DNA of 64,000 nucleotides from Pseudo-nitzschia pungens (lineage: Eukaryota > Bacillariophyta > Bacillariophyceae > Bacillariales > Bacillariaceae). The stretch covers positions 965,001 through 1,029,000 of the forward strand of contig CM074758.1 of NCBI GenBank assembly GCA_037355855.1. Reading direction: 5' to 3'. The notes under the pieces are model-generated. The model saw only the letters and a program-made list of their open reading frames with translations. It was not told where the DNA came from and did no database searches. Shown here in pieces: positions 50,983 through 61,085 of the stretch. Every line of letters starts with the position of its first letter. Within the stretch, counting starts at the first letter, position 1. A program made the position numbers and the translations under genes.

Positions 50983-52353
50983 ATGATTTTCTCTAAAATT
51001 GTTTTCGTTGCCTTCGCAGCCATGACCACTCCACCCGTTTTCGCTCAGCGTGTTTCCAAAACGGGTTCGTTGGTTCGCAATGATAGAGATAGTGCATTCA
51101 GCCCAACTGAGAAGCGCTTTGTCCGCCGTCGTGATCAGGAGATTGTAGCGAGCTCCTCCGAAGACAGTCCTTCTGAAGACAGTGGATCGGAAGATGGTGT
51201 CTCTGAGGATAGTTCTGATGAAGATGCTGGCGCCCGTCGTAGAAACCAAGATGCCGAGCCCAGCACTTCTGAAGATAGCGGATCGGAAGACAGTGTCTCT
51301 GAAGATAGTGTCTCTGAGGATGAAGATGCTGGTGCCCGTCGTAGAAACCAAGATGCGGAGCCCAGCACTTCTGAAGATAGTGTCTCTGAAGATAGCGGAT
51401 CCGAAGACAGTGTCTCCGAGGATAGTTCTGATGAAGATGCTGGTGCCCGTCGTAGAAACCAAGATGCGGAGCCCAGCACTTCTGAAGATAGTGTCTCTGA
51501 AGATAGCGGATCCGAAGACAGTGTCTCCGAGGATAGTTCTGATGAAGATGCTGGTGCCCGTCGTAGAAACCAAGATGCGGAGCCCAGCACTTCTGAAGAT
51601 AGTGTCTCTGAAGATAGCGGATCCGAAGACAGTGTCTCCGAGGATAGTTCTGATGAAGATGCCGGTGTCCGTCGTAGAAACCAAGATGCCGAGCCCAGCA
51701 CTTCTGAAGATAGTGTCTCTGAAGATAGCGGATCCGAAGACAGTGTCTCCGAGGATAGTTCTGATGAAGATGCCGGTGTCCGTCGTAGAAACCAAGATGC
51801 GGAGCCCAGCACTTCTGAAGATAGTGTCTCTGAAGATAGCGGATCGGAAGACAGTGTCTCCGAGGATAGTTCTGATGAAGATGCTGGTGCCCGTCGTAGA
51901 AACCAAGATGCCGAGTCCAGCACTTCCGAGCCCAGCTCTTCCGGGTCCAGCACGTCCCAGCCCAGCACTTCTGAAGACAGTGGTTCCGAGGACAGTGGTT
52001 CCGAAGATAGTGGTTCCGAAGATAGTGGCTCCGAGGACAGTTCGGATGAAGGTCGTCTCCGTCGCCGAAACCAGGAGGTTGGCAAGCCCAGCACTTCCGA
52101 AGACACTGTCTCTGAAGATAGCGGATCCGAAGACAGTGTCTCCGAAGATGGTACCTCCGAAGACAGCTCCGACGAAGACGGTGTCGACGACGAGGAGACC
52201 ACGGCTCCCGGCGGAACCACCGAACAAACCGTTCAGCTTTTTCGTGCCGAGGTCCACAATGCGGCCACCAGCGCCTCGTCGTCGAAGGGCCTTGCGGGAG
52301 CCGTGGTAGCTACCGCTGCGACCGCGATCGCCATGGCCTCGTTGATCGCCTGA
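50983..52353 (+). CDS. Secreted Ser/Asp/Glu repeat protein, silacidin-like, probably GPI-anchored
   Basis: A 456-aa single-exon protein. Residues 1-21 are a clear signal peptide (MIFSKIVFVAFAAMTTPPVFA). The mature part starts basic (QRVSKTGSLVRN, EKRFVRRRDQE). A tandem array of 37-aa units follows; each has a basic start ARRRNQDAEP, then STSEDSVSEDSGSEDSVSED, then SSDEDAG. Two shorter or varied units flank the perfect ones. A tail (SASSSKGLAG then AVVATAATAIAMASLIA) fits a GPI-anchor signal. The SED/SxxE pattern offers dense casein-kinase-type phosphorylation sites. Acidic phosphoserine peptides separated by basic processing sites are the design of diatom silacidins, which act in cell-wall silica formation. 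Here the basic site is RRR rather than RRL. The biosilica role is inference. Two long antisense frames are artefacts of the repeat. Confidence 0.82.
   Translation: MIFSKIVFVAFAAMTTPPVFAQRVSKTGSLVRNDRDSAFSPTEKRFVRRRDQEIVASSSEDSPSEDSGSEDGVSEDSSDEDAGARRRNQDAEPSTSEDSGSEDSVSEDSVSEDEDAGARRRNQDAEPSTSEDSVSEDSGSEDSVSEDSSDEDAGARRRNQDAEPSTSEDSVSEDSGSEDSVSEDSSDEDAGARRRNQDAEPSTSEDSVSEDSGSEDSVSEDSSDEDAGVRRRNQDAEPSTSEDSVSEDSGSEDSVSEDSSDEDAGVRRRNQDAEPSTSEDSVSEDSGSEDSVSEDSSDEDAGARRRNQDAESSTSEPSSSGSSTSQPSTSEDSGSEDSGSEDSGSEDSGSEDSSDEGRLRRRNQEVGKPSTSEDTVSEDSGSEDSVSEDGTSEDSSDEDGVDDEETTAPGGTTEQTVQLFRAEVHNAATSASSSKGLAGAVVATAATAIAMASLIA
51230..51930 (+). repeat. 111-bp coding tandem repeat
   Basis: CGTCGTAGAAACCAAGATGC recurs at about 51234, 51336, 51447, 51558, 51669, 51780 and 51891. 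The spacing is 111 bp in the homogeneous part, and the first unit is shorter. Units differ by only a few bases, so copy number probably changes by unequal exchange. Confidence 0.9.
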
Positions 52354-53653
52354 GCGCGGTGCGAGCCAAAAAAAGATGTCTGCCCGATGCAGAACGCCGG
52401 ACCGAACCGGTCGGTCCACCACCATGTCCCGTTTCAAGTAAAATTCGACCACCGTAGAATTGGGGAGAGGGAGAACCTTGCGTTGTTGTTGCTCCGGTGA
52501 CAAGCAGGAATCATCGCCTCGCTCCAAATCATGTATATCAATCAATCATTTTCATCTCCAACAAGTTGTACACAAGTTAGCCGTGTCCGATCACCGGAGA
52601 GGACTCTGTATGCACTCTACTTTAAAAGGCGCAACATTTTCTGTTAAGCTTTTACTCTCACCTATATGTCAAAAAAAAAAAAGCTGTTCCCACTGTATCG
52701 TCTTACCATTTACTTCCTGTAGTAGTGCTTCGCACGCAACGACCATCCCCAGCCCGGATCGTCTTTTGTCCGGGGAGCGTAAGCAACGCAATGTCCGGCC
52801 AGAGATGAAACGTCGACCGAGGCGCGGAAGCGAGCGATCGACGCGGCGATCCGCGGGTTGGTTTGGTGTCGCGTCCGCACTGGCATCGATGCCCGGCTGG
52901 TGCAGCTCGTCTCGGCGTTGCGATGCCGCCGCTCCGCTCGACGGAAACCGACCGCGAAACTCGCGCCCTCAACCCTTTGCGCCGGCGCTCGACGGATGGT
53001 TTCCGCGAGACGGTTGGACGCGTTCCCCGGGAAGAGACGATTCGCTTGGCCGTGCGTTGCGGCGCGGCAATGGATGGTGTCGATGGAACGATTGGATGCG
53101 TTCCCGGAGAAGGCCATTCGCGTGGCGATGGTTGTCTGGCACAACACCGTGAGTTGTCGGAGTGCGCTTTTCTCGTCGGCCTCGATCGTTTGCGAACCGA
53201 CCACGCTGAGACAAAGTTCTATGTGGTTTGTAATGTTTGTGTTATATTTGTGCAAAGTTCTATGTGGTTTGTAATGTTTGTGTTATATTTGTGCAAAGTT
53301 CTATGTGGTTTGTAATGTTTGTGTTATATTTGTGTATTAGTATTATTATTTACTACTAGTATATTGCTTCTTTATGTTTGTTGTTGTTGTTGTTGTTGAG
53401 ATGGTAGTATCGTTCTGCCCTCGGAACTCGTCCCCTCCAAAACACGTACGCAGTTTTACAATGGGCAGACGTTTATTCCCACAGAACCGTGTGGTGATAA
53501 GAGGGAGCGTTCGCTTCCTTCTTTCGTTCCTATCCATCGCCGATCCCGACGCATGGAATCCTCCATTTCCTCGATGCCTACACCCGATCAATAATCGCTT
53601 CGATTCGCTTGGCTTGGCTTGGCTTCGCTCCGTTCGATTTTCCGCCGCACCCT
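52354..53653. other. Intergenic, GC-rich block and small repeats
   Basis: No supported gene. A GC-rich segment (52740-53180) is open in several frames on both strands, but no frame has family character. Within it two diverged 66-75-bp units share ATGGT(T/G)TCG-like text followed by CG(G/A)TTGGA(C/T)GCGTTCCC (about 52996 and 53071). TTGTTGTTGTTG lies at 53378-53397. Confidence 0.4.
53216..53338. repeat. 41-bp tandem repeat, three copies
   Basis: GTTCTATGTGGTTTGTAATG plus TTTGTGTTATATTTGTGCAAA repeats with ATGTGG at 53221, 53262 and 53303. Copies are identical except at the end. Confidence 0.95.
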
Positions 53654-56203
53654 CTATCCGACCCGGAACATGTCCCGTCCGAAACCGACCGTGATGCGCG
53701 CCGGCGGCTGGCTGTTTCCACCGCTGGGAACCTCGATCGCCACCATCCCGCTCAGTCCGCGGCCGCTTCCTCGTTTCTTGCGCTCTCCGAACGGATAGCG
53801 CTTCGAGACCGTCTTGCTGCCGGCGTTGGCGTGGACGTAGGCGGTCGGAACCCCGGCCGCGCCGATCGCGTCGGCGATCGCGTCGAAAAAGGCCCGCTGG
53901 CGGGGGCCGGGCCGGGCGTTTCCCAGCAGCACCACGGCGCGGTACTGTCCGGCGAGACGGTCGAGGGTCCCCCGGACGAAAATGGCCATTTTTTCGTCGC
54001 GGACGACCTGTTCCTGCATGCCCATGCCGTCCGTGACGGTTCCGTGGACCAGGTGGAGGCCGATCACGAGGACTCCGTTCTGGAGCTTGGAGAAGATCTC
54101 GGGCGAGGTCTTGGGACGGTCGAACTCGAGCGCCTGGAGGGCGGCAATGGCCGGTTCGGCCGTGTAGTCGTCGTCGCTGGCGGCGTCCTCCTCGAGCGGC
54201 GTGGTGGCAAAGGCGTCCATCCAGCGGGCGAGGGCCGTGAGCTGGTTCGGGCACCGGATCCAGTCGTGTTCCCCGGGCACGATGAAGAGCGGCACGGGAA
54301 GGTTGGCGTTGAGGAGTGCCGCCACCTCGGGCATGCGCGCGGACGGGCACATGTTGACCGAGGCGTCCTGGAGGTTTCCCAGGTGGGCGACAAAGTCGGC
54401 GTCCCCGGGAAGGTTGGCCAGGTCCTGGACGAGCTGTTCCTCGTTGGCTCCAAAGCCCAGGGGTGTGTTGGAGGTGGCGTAGAAGGTGACCTCGAGCTGC
54501 GTGTTTCCATTGCCCCAGAGGTTCTTGTACTTCCACCGCCACGAGGTCTGCCACAGCGAGACGCCGACGATCAGAATCGCCACCAGGGCGCAGAGGATCG
54601 AGAGCGCCAGGGTCCGGCGGCGCTTCTTTCCGAGCATGACCTGTTCCCACGTCTTGTGCTGCTTGCCGCTGCCGTCCATGAGGTTGTCGTCGTCGTCGAT
54701 GCTGTCCGAGTCCTTCCAGACGGTTCGCAGGTTGGTGGATCCGGTGGCGGAAGCCGAAGCCGAGGGTCGGTAGGGACTTCCCGGGAGACCGTCCGTCGGC
54801 GACGACTGGTTCTTGCGGTCGTTGGCCTTGGCTTTGGCGCTGGCCTTGAAGGAGAATCCTCCTCCCTTGCCAAACGTGCCGCTGTTGGCCTTGCTGGCGG
54901 CCTCGCTGAGGCGGCTCGAGACGCTCCCTCCAAAGCTTCGGACGCTGTCGCCAACGTTCGAGGCGGTGCTCATGAACATGTTGCGGGCGCTCTGTCTGCC
55001 GCTGGCCGACTGCTGCTTGGAGGCGTGGGAGCGATCGTAGCGATCCAGGAGCTGGGCGTTGGTCATCTTGGGATTGTCGGAATAGCGCGAGCTCCAGTTG
55101 GATCCGCGGGGGGGACTGGCAATCCCACCGGCACCGGACTTGCCCGGAAAGTCTCCCTCAAAGGCCACGTCCTCAAAGGCGCTCTTGCTGCCGAGGCGGC
55201 CCCTTCTTCCCTTCGAGGCGTCGTAGATTTCCATTTCCACCTCGTCCTGGAATTCATCCGCGGCGACCGTTCCGATAATCTCGTCCTCTTCCTCCGCCAG
55301 GTAATCGTCGTCGCGGAACTGCGGATCCCGGAAGGAATACCGGCCGGCCTTCCAGTCGGGCTTTTTGCTGCTGCTGCTGCCGCCGCTTCCGAGTCCCAGT
55401 CCGCTCAGTGCCGACGGAGTCCGGCGCGAGTTGCTGGTGGATCGCTGCATGCCGTAGCCGGATGGTTGGTGTTGGTGTGGGTGTAGCTGTTGGTGTTTGT
55501 GTTTCAGTTCCGAGGGATCCATCGCCGAGGCACGAAAGCCTCCCGATTCGGTTCGCCGGACGTGGAAGGGTTGGTTGGTGCTCATCATTTGCTCGTCCGC
55601 CATGGACAGGACCTGCAGGGCCTCGGCGCGTGCCGTGGAGGGCAGGACCGACGAAGAGGTCGACGAATCCTTGGCCCGGCGCGAAGCAGCGGCGCCCGAT
55701 GCCGAGGACTGCGAAGCGTTCGACAGGGTTCGCTGCGGACCGGCCGAGGGGGGGACTCCCGAAACCCCCGAGACACCCGCGTACTTGGCAATGAGGGCAT
55801 TGGTATCGTACGAGCTGCTCTTGTTGAAGGAATAGGATCGGCGGGGCTCGAGGGATTCATTGGAAACTTCGTTGCCAGAATAGAGCTGGCGGGAGGATCC
55901 GGTGAGCGCCTGAGACGCCGCGGAGGAGTTGGATCGTCGGAACTTTTCGGGGGTTTCGTAGAGGTCGTAGTTCTCGTGGGCTTCCTTCTTGGGAGGCTCG
56001 GAAGCCTTGCGCTGTTCCATTTCGGTTTCGTATTGCTTCCAGCGGGAATTCAGATCGCTCGAGGCGGCAGCGGGAGCGGCATTGGAATGAGAAAAGGCCG
56101 CAGCGGGAGGGGGTCCTCCGGCGCCACTCGATGAAAAGGCCGAGGGAGGCGGGGCAGCGGAGCCGGAAGACGACGAGAGAGCGGGGGGTTCTTCGTCGGC
56201 CAT
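53654..56203 (-). CDS. Type II membrane protein with degenerate calcineurin-like metallophosphatase domain
   Basis: An 849-aa single-exon protein. The first 500 residues are disordered, Ser/Ala/Pro-rich, with basic patches. A single membrane span LALSILCALVAILIVGVSL follows KKRRR, so the N terminus is cytosolic and the C terminus lumenal or extracellular. The C-terminal 290 residues have the order of a metallophosphoesterase: FYATSNTPLG, FVAHLGNLQDA (usual GDxxD region), PLFIVPGEHDW (usual GNHD), LVIGLHLVHGT, YRAVVLLGNARP and AYVHANAGSKT. Key metal ligands are altered (GNLQDA, GEHD), so the domain may be non-catalytic or use different ligands. GC content is high. The substrate and organelle are unknown. 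I recognise no closer relative. Confidence 0.75.
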   Translation of the reverse strand: MADEEPPALSSSSGSAAPPPSAFSSSGAGGPPPAAAFSHSNAAPAAASSDLNSRWKQYETEMEQRKASEPPKKEAHENYDLYETPEKFRRSNSSAASQALTGSSRQLYSGNEVSNESLEPRRSYSFNKSSSYDTNALIAKYAGVSGVSGVPPSAGPQRTLSNASQSSASGAAASRRAKDSSTSSSVLPSTARAEALQVLSMADEQMMSTNQPFHVRRTESGGFRASAMDPSELKHKHQQLHPHQHQPSGYGMQRSTSNSRRTPSALSGLGLGSGGSSSSKKPDWKAGRYSFRDPQFRDDDYLAEEEDEIIGTVAADEFQDEVEMEIYDASKGRRGRLGSKSAFEDVAFEGDFPGKSGAGGIASPPRGSNWSSRYSDNPKMTNAQLLDRYDRSHASKQQSASGRQSARNMFMSTASNVGDSVRSFGGSVSSRLSEAASKANSGTFGKGGGFSFKASAKAKANDRKNQSSPTDGLPGSPYRPSASASATGSTNLRTVWKDSDSIDDDDNLMDGSGKQHKTWEQVMLGKKRRRTLALSILCALVAILIVGVSLWQTSWRWKYKNLWGNGNTQLEVTFYATSNTPLGFGANEEQLVQDLANLPGDADFVAHLGNLQDASVNMCPSARMPEVAALLNANLPVPLFIVPGEHDWIRCPNQLTALARWMDAFATTPLEEDAASDDDYTAEPAIAALQALEFDRPKTSPEIFSKLQNGVLVIGLHLVHGTVTDGMGMQEQVVRDEKMAIFVRGTLDRLAGQYRAVVLLGNARPGPRQRAFFDAIADAIGAAGVPTAYVHANAGSKTVSKRYPFGERKKRGSGRGLSGMVAIEVPSGGNSQPPARITVGFGRDMFRVG

Positions 56204-57376
56204 TGTGGTTTGTGTTGTGTTGTGTTGTGTTGTGGTGTGGTGTGATAGAGAATCGTGTGGAGAATCGTGTGGACTGGTCGGTCTGGATTGGTGCTTCTCT
56301 GTGCTTTGGTGCGTCGTTTCTCGATGGGATGCTATGCTGCTATGCTGATATGCAATGCAATGCTATGCTATGCTATGCTATGCAATCGCTCTGGGTTGCG
56401 TTACAATTGTTGGATCGACAAGTGGTGTCAGCGACGAGTTGCAACAATAGTTCGGGCAGTAACTACTAGAAGTGCGACAGAAGAAAATGACGATGGGATT
56501 GAGTATTATTATTCTTTTTTACGAGTAACCTTACCGGTAAGGTTACCGTACTGTACTACCACCGTACTGCTACTCAGAGTGAGTGACAGGATGCGATGCC
56601 GAGAAACGGAATGGAACGGAACGGAACGAAACGAAACGAAATACGAGCAATCAAATAATCAAAACTGTTGCGTTCGTACGATTGCGGACTCCGAAGCTCC
56701 TTACCCGATCCGACGAACCATCCGAGCACGCGGTGGGGGCACAAATTTGGAATCGCAGTCGTGCCAGGGTCCCCGAGACTGCTGTACCATGGGACCGTTC
56801 CGATGATTCCATCCGACAAAATTAGCGCGCATTGGTCCCGCAAGACACACGGGGGGGGGAGGATTGTTTTGATTTTTTGGATTTTTTGTTGAGAGATTGA
56901 ATTGATTTTGAGAGAGTTTTTGTTGAGAGAGGAAGGAAGAAAGGAAGGAAGGAAGGAATGCGGAATAACGCATCGATCGATCGTTCCTTTCCGACCGTTG
57001 CGTGACGCACCGGCGGATACACCCGGAGCACGCTGCGTACGGTGCGTCCTGGTAATTAGCTTGTACTTCGTATACACCATAGTACTAAGAATACGGAGCT
57101 GCAACCCCGCATCGGGCACGTGGGGTGGATCGTCGGCATTGGCCGTCCGATCCGGCATGACCAATCGTATGAGGAATAAGTCTCAAAAATACAGTAATTA
57201 AGGTTACCGTTAAGGTAACTTTGGAATGATAATGTTCGCGGAACATTGTATCATAGTAAACCTTATGATGTACAGTCCGTCGTATTTACGTACCGTACGG
57301 TACATACCGTACTCGCACGGAGAGGAACGAACGGGCAGATGGGCAGGCAGGCACGAACGAAACCAACCAATCTCCA
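56204..57376. other. Intergenic with microsatellites and a long palindrome
   Basis: No supported gene. It has GTGTTGTGTTGTGTTGTGTTG (56208-56235), ATGCTATGCTATGCTATGC (56358-56382), GGAATGGAACGGAACGGAACG (56609-56630), AAGGAAGGAAGGAAGG (56940-56956), a perfect palindrome (56525-56546), and motif copies near 57200. Confidence 0.5.
56525..56546. repeat. 22-bp perfect palindrome of the dispersed GTAAGGTTAC motif
   Basis: GTAACCTTACC is followed directly by its reverse complement GGTAAGGTTAC. This is the most complete copy of a motif seen more than 20 times in intergenic DNA of this window. Confidence 0.9.
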
Positions 57377-57736
57377 GGAGCGGTCGGAAATAGAAAAACG
57401 TGCGCACCGCGCGACAGGTTAAGTTTTTTCAAAATGATACATATTATGAACTTACCGTACATACTGCATATATCAACGTGTGATCTACGAATTAATACGT
57501 AGAATGAGATAAATAAAAAAATCTCCACGATTCAAATTTAAAAAGGGGGCACCGGGAAACTAAAAATTGGGGTTTTTTTTACGTAATTAATTAATTACGT
57601 ACGTAATTAATTAATTACGTACGTAATTAATTAATTACGTACGTAATTAATATTACGTACGATTGGATTTAATTACGTACGATTGGATTTAATTACGTAC
57701 GATTGGATTTAATTACGCACGATTTCACAATCAAGC
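57377..57736 (+). repeat. Left terminal inverted repeat
   Basis: Pairs with 61876-62248. Identity is highest in the outer 70 bp and in the ACGTACGTAATTAATT block (57578-57660); small indels and substitutions lie between. Confidence 0.85.
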
Positions 57737-57992
57737 TCTTGAGTGGCTTATATAATAATTAAATAAGCTGACTAATAACATAATAAAAATTTACTTAAGT
57801 TTATCGATGTAGCGCTTAGGCTATTTTTTAAGCCAAGATACTATAGACGTCTAAGGTATAGGCGCCATTGAAAGTGCCGCTGATAGCGTACGGGCTGTCG
57901 GCGCCACTTTAAATGGCGCCTTTACTGGTAAGGTAAGCCCCTTTTAAGTGGCGCAAAAAGTCGCGCCATTTAAAGTGCCGCTGATAGCCACT

Positions 57993-58265
57993 TACTAAGA
58001 TCCCAACTGGTTTATGTTCGGGGGCTGTCAGCGTCACTTTAAATGGCGCCTTTACTGGTAAGGTACCGTAAGGTAGGGTTCTTACTTCGCTGAGTGAATG
58101 AGCCAATCAAAAAAATTCGATTTTCCAGTACAAATTGTACAGGGATATATGTAGAAAAAAAAATCTAGTACAGGGGGGACAGCAAGCAACATGTCGATAA
58201 TACAGGGGGGGGACAGCAAGCAGCAGCAAGCAGCAACGCGTCGATAATACAGGGGGGACAGCAAG
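57993..58265 (+). repeat. Internal direct repeat, copy 1
   Basis: From TACTAAGATCCCAACTGG to the start of the minisatellite, this is nearly identical to 61086-61357. The first difference is a one-base change in an A run (AATCAAAAAAATTCG versus AATCAAAAAATTCG). Confidence 0.93.
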
Positions 58266-58440
58266 CAGGAGCAACGCGTCGATAATACAGGGGGGGGACA
58301 GCAAGCAGCAACGCGTCGATAATACAGGGGGGACAGCAAGCAGCAAGCAGCCACGCGTCGATAGTATACCGACACGACAGCAAGCAGCAACGCGTCGATA
58401 GTATACCAGTACAGGGGAGCAGCAAGCAGCGAATAACAGG
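58175..58440. repeat. Minisatellite ACAGCAAGCAGCAACGCGTC, copy 1
   Basis: Units of about 33-36 bp: GGGGGGACAGCAAGCAGCAA, then CGCGTCGATAATACA; about seven copies with insertion variants (AGCAGCAAGCAGC, TATACCGACACG). Long minus-strand frames over it are not genes. Confidence 0.9.
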
Positions 58441-58611
58441 GGACAGTGAACAGCGAGCACTGGAATCAGCAGCAGCAATTGGTTCATTCAATTGGAAGTT
58501 TGCGCACTGCAGATACAGTGAAGAAGATGGTACTTACGAGGGAGTTGCTATACTCGACAATCCGGATGCTGATCCATGAGAGAGACAAGCCCCCCCCTCT
58601 GTATATTGTCG

Positions 58612-58700
58612 CGTCTCCACCAGAAGATTGTCAGGTCTCCACCAGAAGATTGTCAGGTCTCCACCAGTAGATTGTCATGTCTCCACTAGAAGATTGTTGA
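58612..58700. repeat. 22-bp tandem repeat, four copies
   Basis: GTCTCCACCAGAAGATTGTC repeats with small changes (CCAGTAG, CACTAG) inside the TIR element. Confidence 0.9.
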
Positions 58701-59299
58701 TTGTCGAGCGCTGAGCGCTATTGTCGATTTCGATTTGGTTGTATTCCTTAGTGGTAGTTTAGATTTGCTTTTACAGAGTTGCAAAAATAGAAATAATGAA
58801 TTAGTGTTGCTCCAGTTTGCTCTACCAGTTGCTTCGAAATAGGTTTTCGATTGTATACCAATAGCGCCGACAGTCGATGTCACTCCCATGTCACTCCCAC
58901 ATCTAAGTATCGAACACTTGTGGGATTCGATTATATTCATCTCCATTGGTGGATATCGAACATAGGTACAATAGAAAACCTTGGACGTCCGGGTGGTGGG
59001 ATTGAAGTCGACCGGCGCCGCAAAGTATAGAAGAACTGCTGGGATTCAGAGGTGTTGGACCTCTCTTTAGCTATTGTAGGTCTACAAGTCTGGATATCGA
59101 ACATACCGGTACATGAAAGTCGGAAATGCGAAACACGAGTGGATCGATCCACTCCAGCAAACAGCAACAGCAAACAGCAGCTCATAATTTTGCTGATGGT
59201 AACATCAAAACACTACAGCAAGCAATCGACAATATACTAGAACACGACAATCTACAATGACGCGACAATATACACCGATTCGTTTCGTTCCTTCCTTCC

Positions 59300-59760
59300 T
59301 TCCAAGTATCGTCCGACTTGTGGCAGCTCGCAGTGTTCGATCGGTTTGGATGTCAAGGCCGAGATCTTTCTCAGGTAGTCCGGAAGATCTTCCCGCGCGA
59401 GGAAACAAGTGGAGGAAGTCCGGTTCGGAGAAATCTCGCCCGCACCCTTCCCCACCACCGGAGCCGGTTGCCACACGTCGTCGGCTGCTTGGATCAAAAA
59501 GTCGCACTCGGCATGCGTCAAAAAATCCCGGACCAAGTAAATGGGCGGGTCCATTCCCACTCCCAGAGCTTCGACGCCGGGATAGGCAAGATTGATGCCG
59601 TTTAAGATCGGTGGGATCGTGGGTCGGTCTTGCACCGTCAGCGGCAGGGAAATAATGGGCTGCTGTTGCCGCTGCTGCTGCTGCGGAATGAGCTGCGGTG
59701 CTGCCAACGACGCTGCGCTGAGCTGTGTGGCCGCCGCCACCGCTGTTTGCCGACCTGCCA
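59300..59760 (-). pseudogene. Captured fragment of a prolyl 4-hydroxylase-type gene
   Basis: The minus frame reads PIYLVRDFLTHAECDFLIQA, SPNRTSSTCFLAREDLPDYL, RKISALTSKPIEHCELPQVG and RY. This is the N-terminal part of a P4H-alpha/2OG-Fe(II) oxygenase domain. It stops right where the HxD of the iron site should follow; after RYL the sequence becomes unrelated (EGRKERNES). The His-Asp-His triad is therefore absent and the piece cannot be a working enzyme. It lies inside the TIR element, head to head with the next fragment. Confidence 0.75.
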
Positions 59761-59764
59761 CGAT

Positions 59765-60350
59765 GAAGTCGTCAGCGAATTGAGAAACCGTGATTTCTAC
59801 TGCAACTCGAATAGCAACAAGCGGAGACGGCACGATGGCAGCTACGCCTCACAACGCCACCAACACCATCAGAATTATTCCAACAACCATTCCAACAACC
59901 AAAACCACGATGCTTCCACGTAAGTTTCGGTGTCGGCTCTCTCCCAACGACTGAACCAAATGAGCGTCAAGGAACGAGAAAATGCCTTGTTTGACTTGCA
60001 CAGGATCCCGTTGGACGACGAATACTACGACCAGGAATTTGGTGTTCAGGGAAACAACATCAAAAAGGATCCGAACAAGCTCCGAGATCTCCTGGCAGAG
60101 CTCGATCGGTTGGTGGAAAAACGTATCCTCCTGCACCAGCAGCAACGACAGCAGCAACAGTCGGCCACGGCACCTCCGGCAGAAGGCAGAGACTTTGGAG
60201 TGGGGATCGGTCTGGCGCGCCAACAAAATCCGGACTACGTCCACTCCCAGCGGATCAAGTTTCTGAGGGCGGAACGATACGACGTCGAACTCGGGTACAC
60301 GTCCTTTCACCTGCGGGATCCGGTGTCGGAATCGGAGCGCGCTTCCAACA
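59765..60350 (+). pseudogene. Captured fragment of a second host gene, with in-frame stop
   Basis: One frame carries VVSELRNRDFYCNSNSNKRR, an Asn/His-rich run, a TAA stop at 59921-59923, then ALSQRLNQMSVKERENALFD, EEYYDQEFGV-like EYYDQEFGVQGNNIKKDPNK, LAELDRLVEKRILLHQQQRQ and YVHSQRIKFLRAERYDVE. The pattern (SVKERE..., then FLRAERYD) is like the start of a diatom CRAL-TRIO-type protein family, a tentative assignment. The expected lipid-binding part is missing, and the stop marks it as non-functional. Confidence 0.6.
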
Positions 60351-60369
60351 AGGCGCTGGTGGACCGATA

Positions 60370-60560
60370 CCTGACCATCAGAATCCGTATCGAGGTCTTC
60401 CAGGCGTTCCCGGCGTTCCTTGACAGTGACGAGCTTGCGAGGGGCAGGTTTGGAGGCAAATTTCTTGCTGAGAGCAGAAGGGGCCTTTTTGATGAAGAGG
60501 GACATGATTTCAGAGCTGATTTGGAGGAAATTTCAGTGTGTAGGGGATTCCGAGGTAAGT
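60370..60560 (-). pseudogene. Captured 5' end of a third host gene
   Basis: The minus frame from ATG at 60505 reads MSLFIKKAPSALSKKFASKP, then APRKLVTVKERRERLEDLDT and DSDG, after which composition changes. A leader rich in pyrimidine and ACTGAAATTTCC lies upstream, with GTACTTACCTCGG-like splice text near 60550-60560, as if a 5' UTR exon was taken too. The N terminus is basic, like a nuclear protein; the family is not recognised. Confidence 0.5.
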
Positions 60561-61085
60561 ACTTTCAATCGATCGGACTGAATACTGTGGTAGATTGTCG
60601 CGTCTCAGGATAAGACGAGGATTGCCGTGTTATTTCGATCGCATCGATCGATCGATTGGGAATCGATCGATTTCCCCTCTGCTGAATTCCTCTCTCCTGC
60701 TACTTCTCAGCTGCGCTCTCTCTCCACCAATGACCCAAGATCAACCCCCCCCCCCATCCAAGACAGTGGCAATAGTCAGCAAGTGTGATACCATCTTGCT
60801 CTCGATTGTCGTTGTGGATAGAGCCACATTTTCAAAGATTCACGGAAAAAGAACTTTTGCGAACACCAAAAATAGATGATTTTGAAGAGTTTAGTGAAGC
60901 TCTTCAACAAGGGATTTCCAATAACAAAAGACCATACTATAAAGGGTTATAGGAATTTCTCTACTACAGAATAATTTTTATTTTTGGTATGTGTTCCTAC
61001 CCGGTTGCTTGGTGGTTCGCTGGTGGTTCACTAGTGGTAATTTCGGGGGGAATTCGAAAATTCTCAATTGTTGTCGGAGTCGTAG

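Noticed and set aside
50926..52545. 539-aa and 361-aa antisense frames opposite the silacidin-like gene
   Set aside because: A codon-periodic repeat keeps other frames open. Only the plus frame has a signal peptide, sensible ends and a known protein style.
52460..53315. Several 130-230 aa frames in a GC-rich block
   Set aside because: Frames are open on both strands with Arg-rich composition, no motif, and one runs into the 41-bp repeat.
53609..55486. 625-aa plus frame opposite the metallophosphatase-like gene
   Set aside because: Gly/Val/Arg-rich composition typical of an antisense shadow in GC-rich DNA. The minus frame has a membrane span and ordered motifs.
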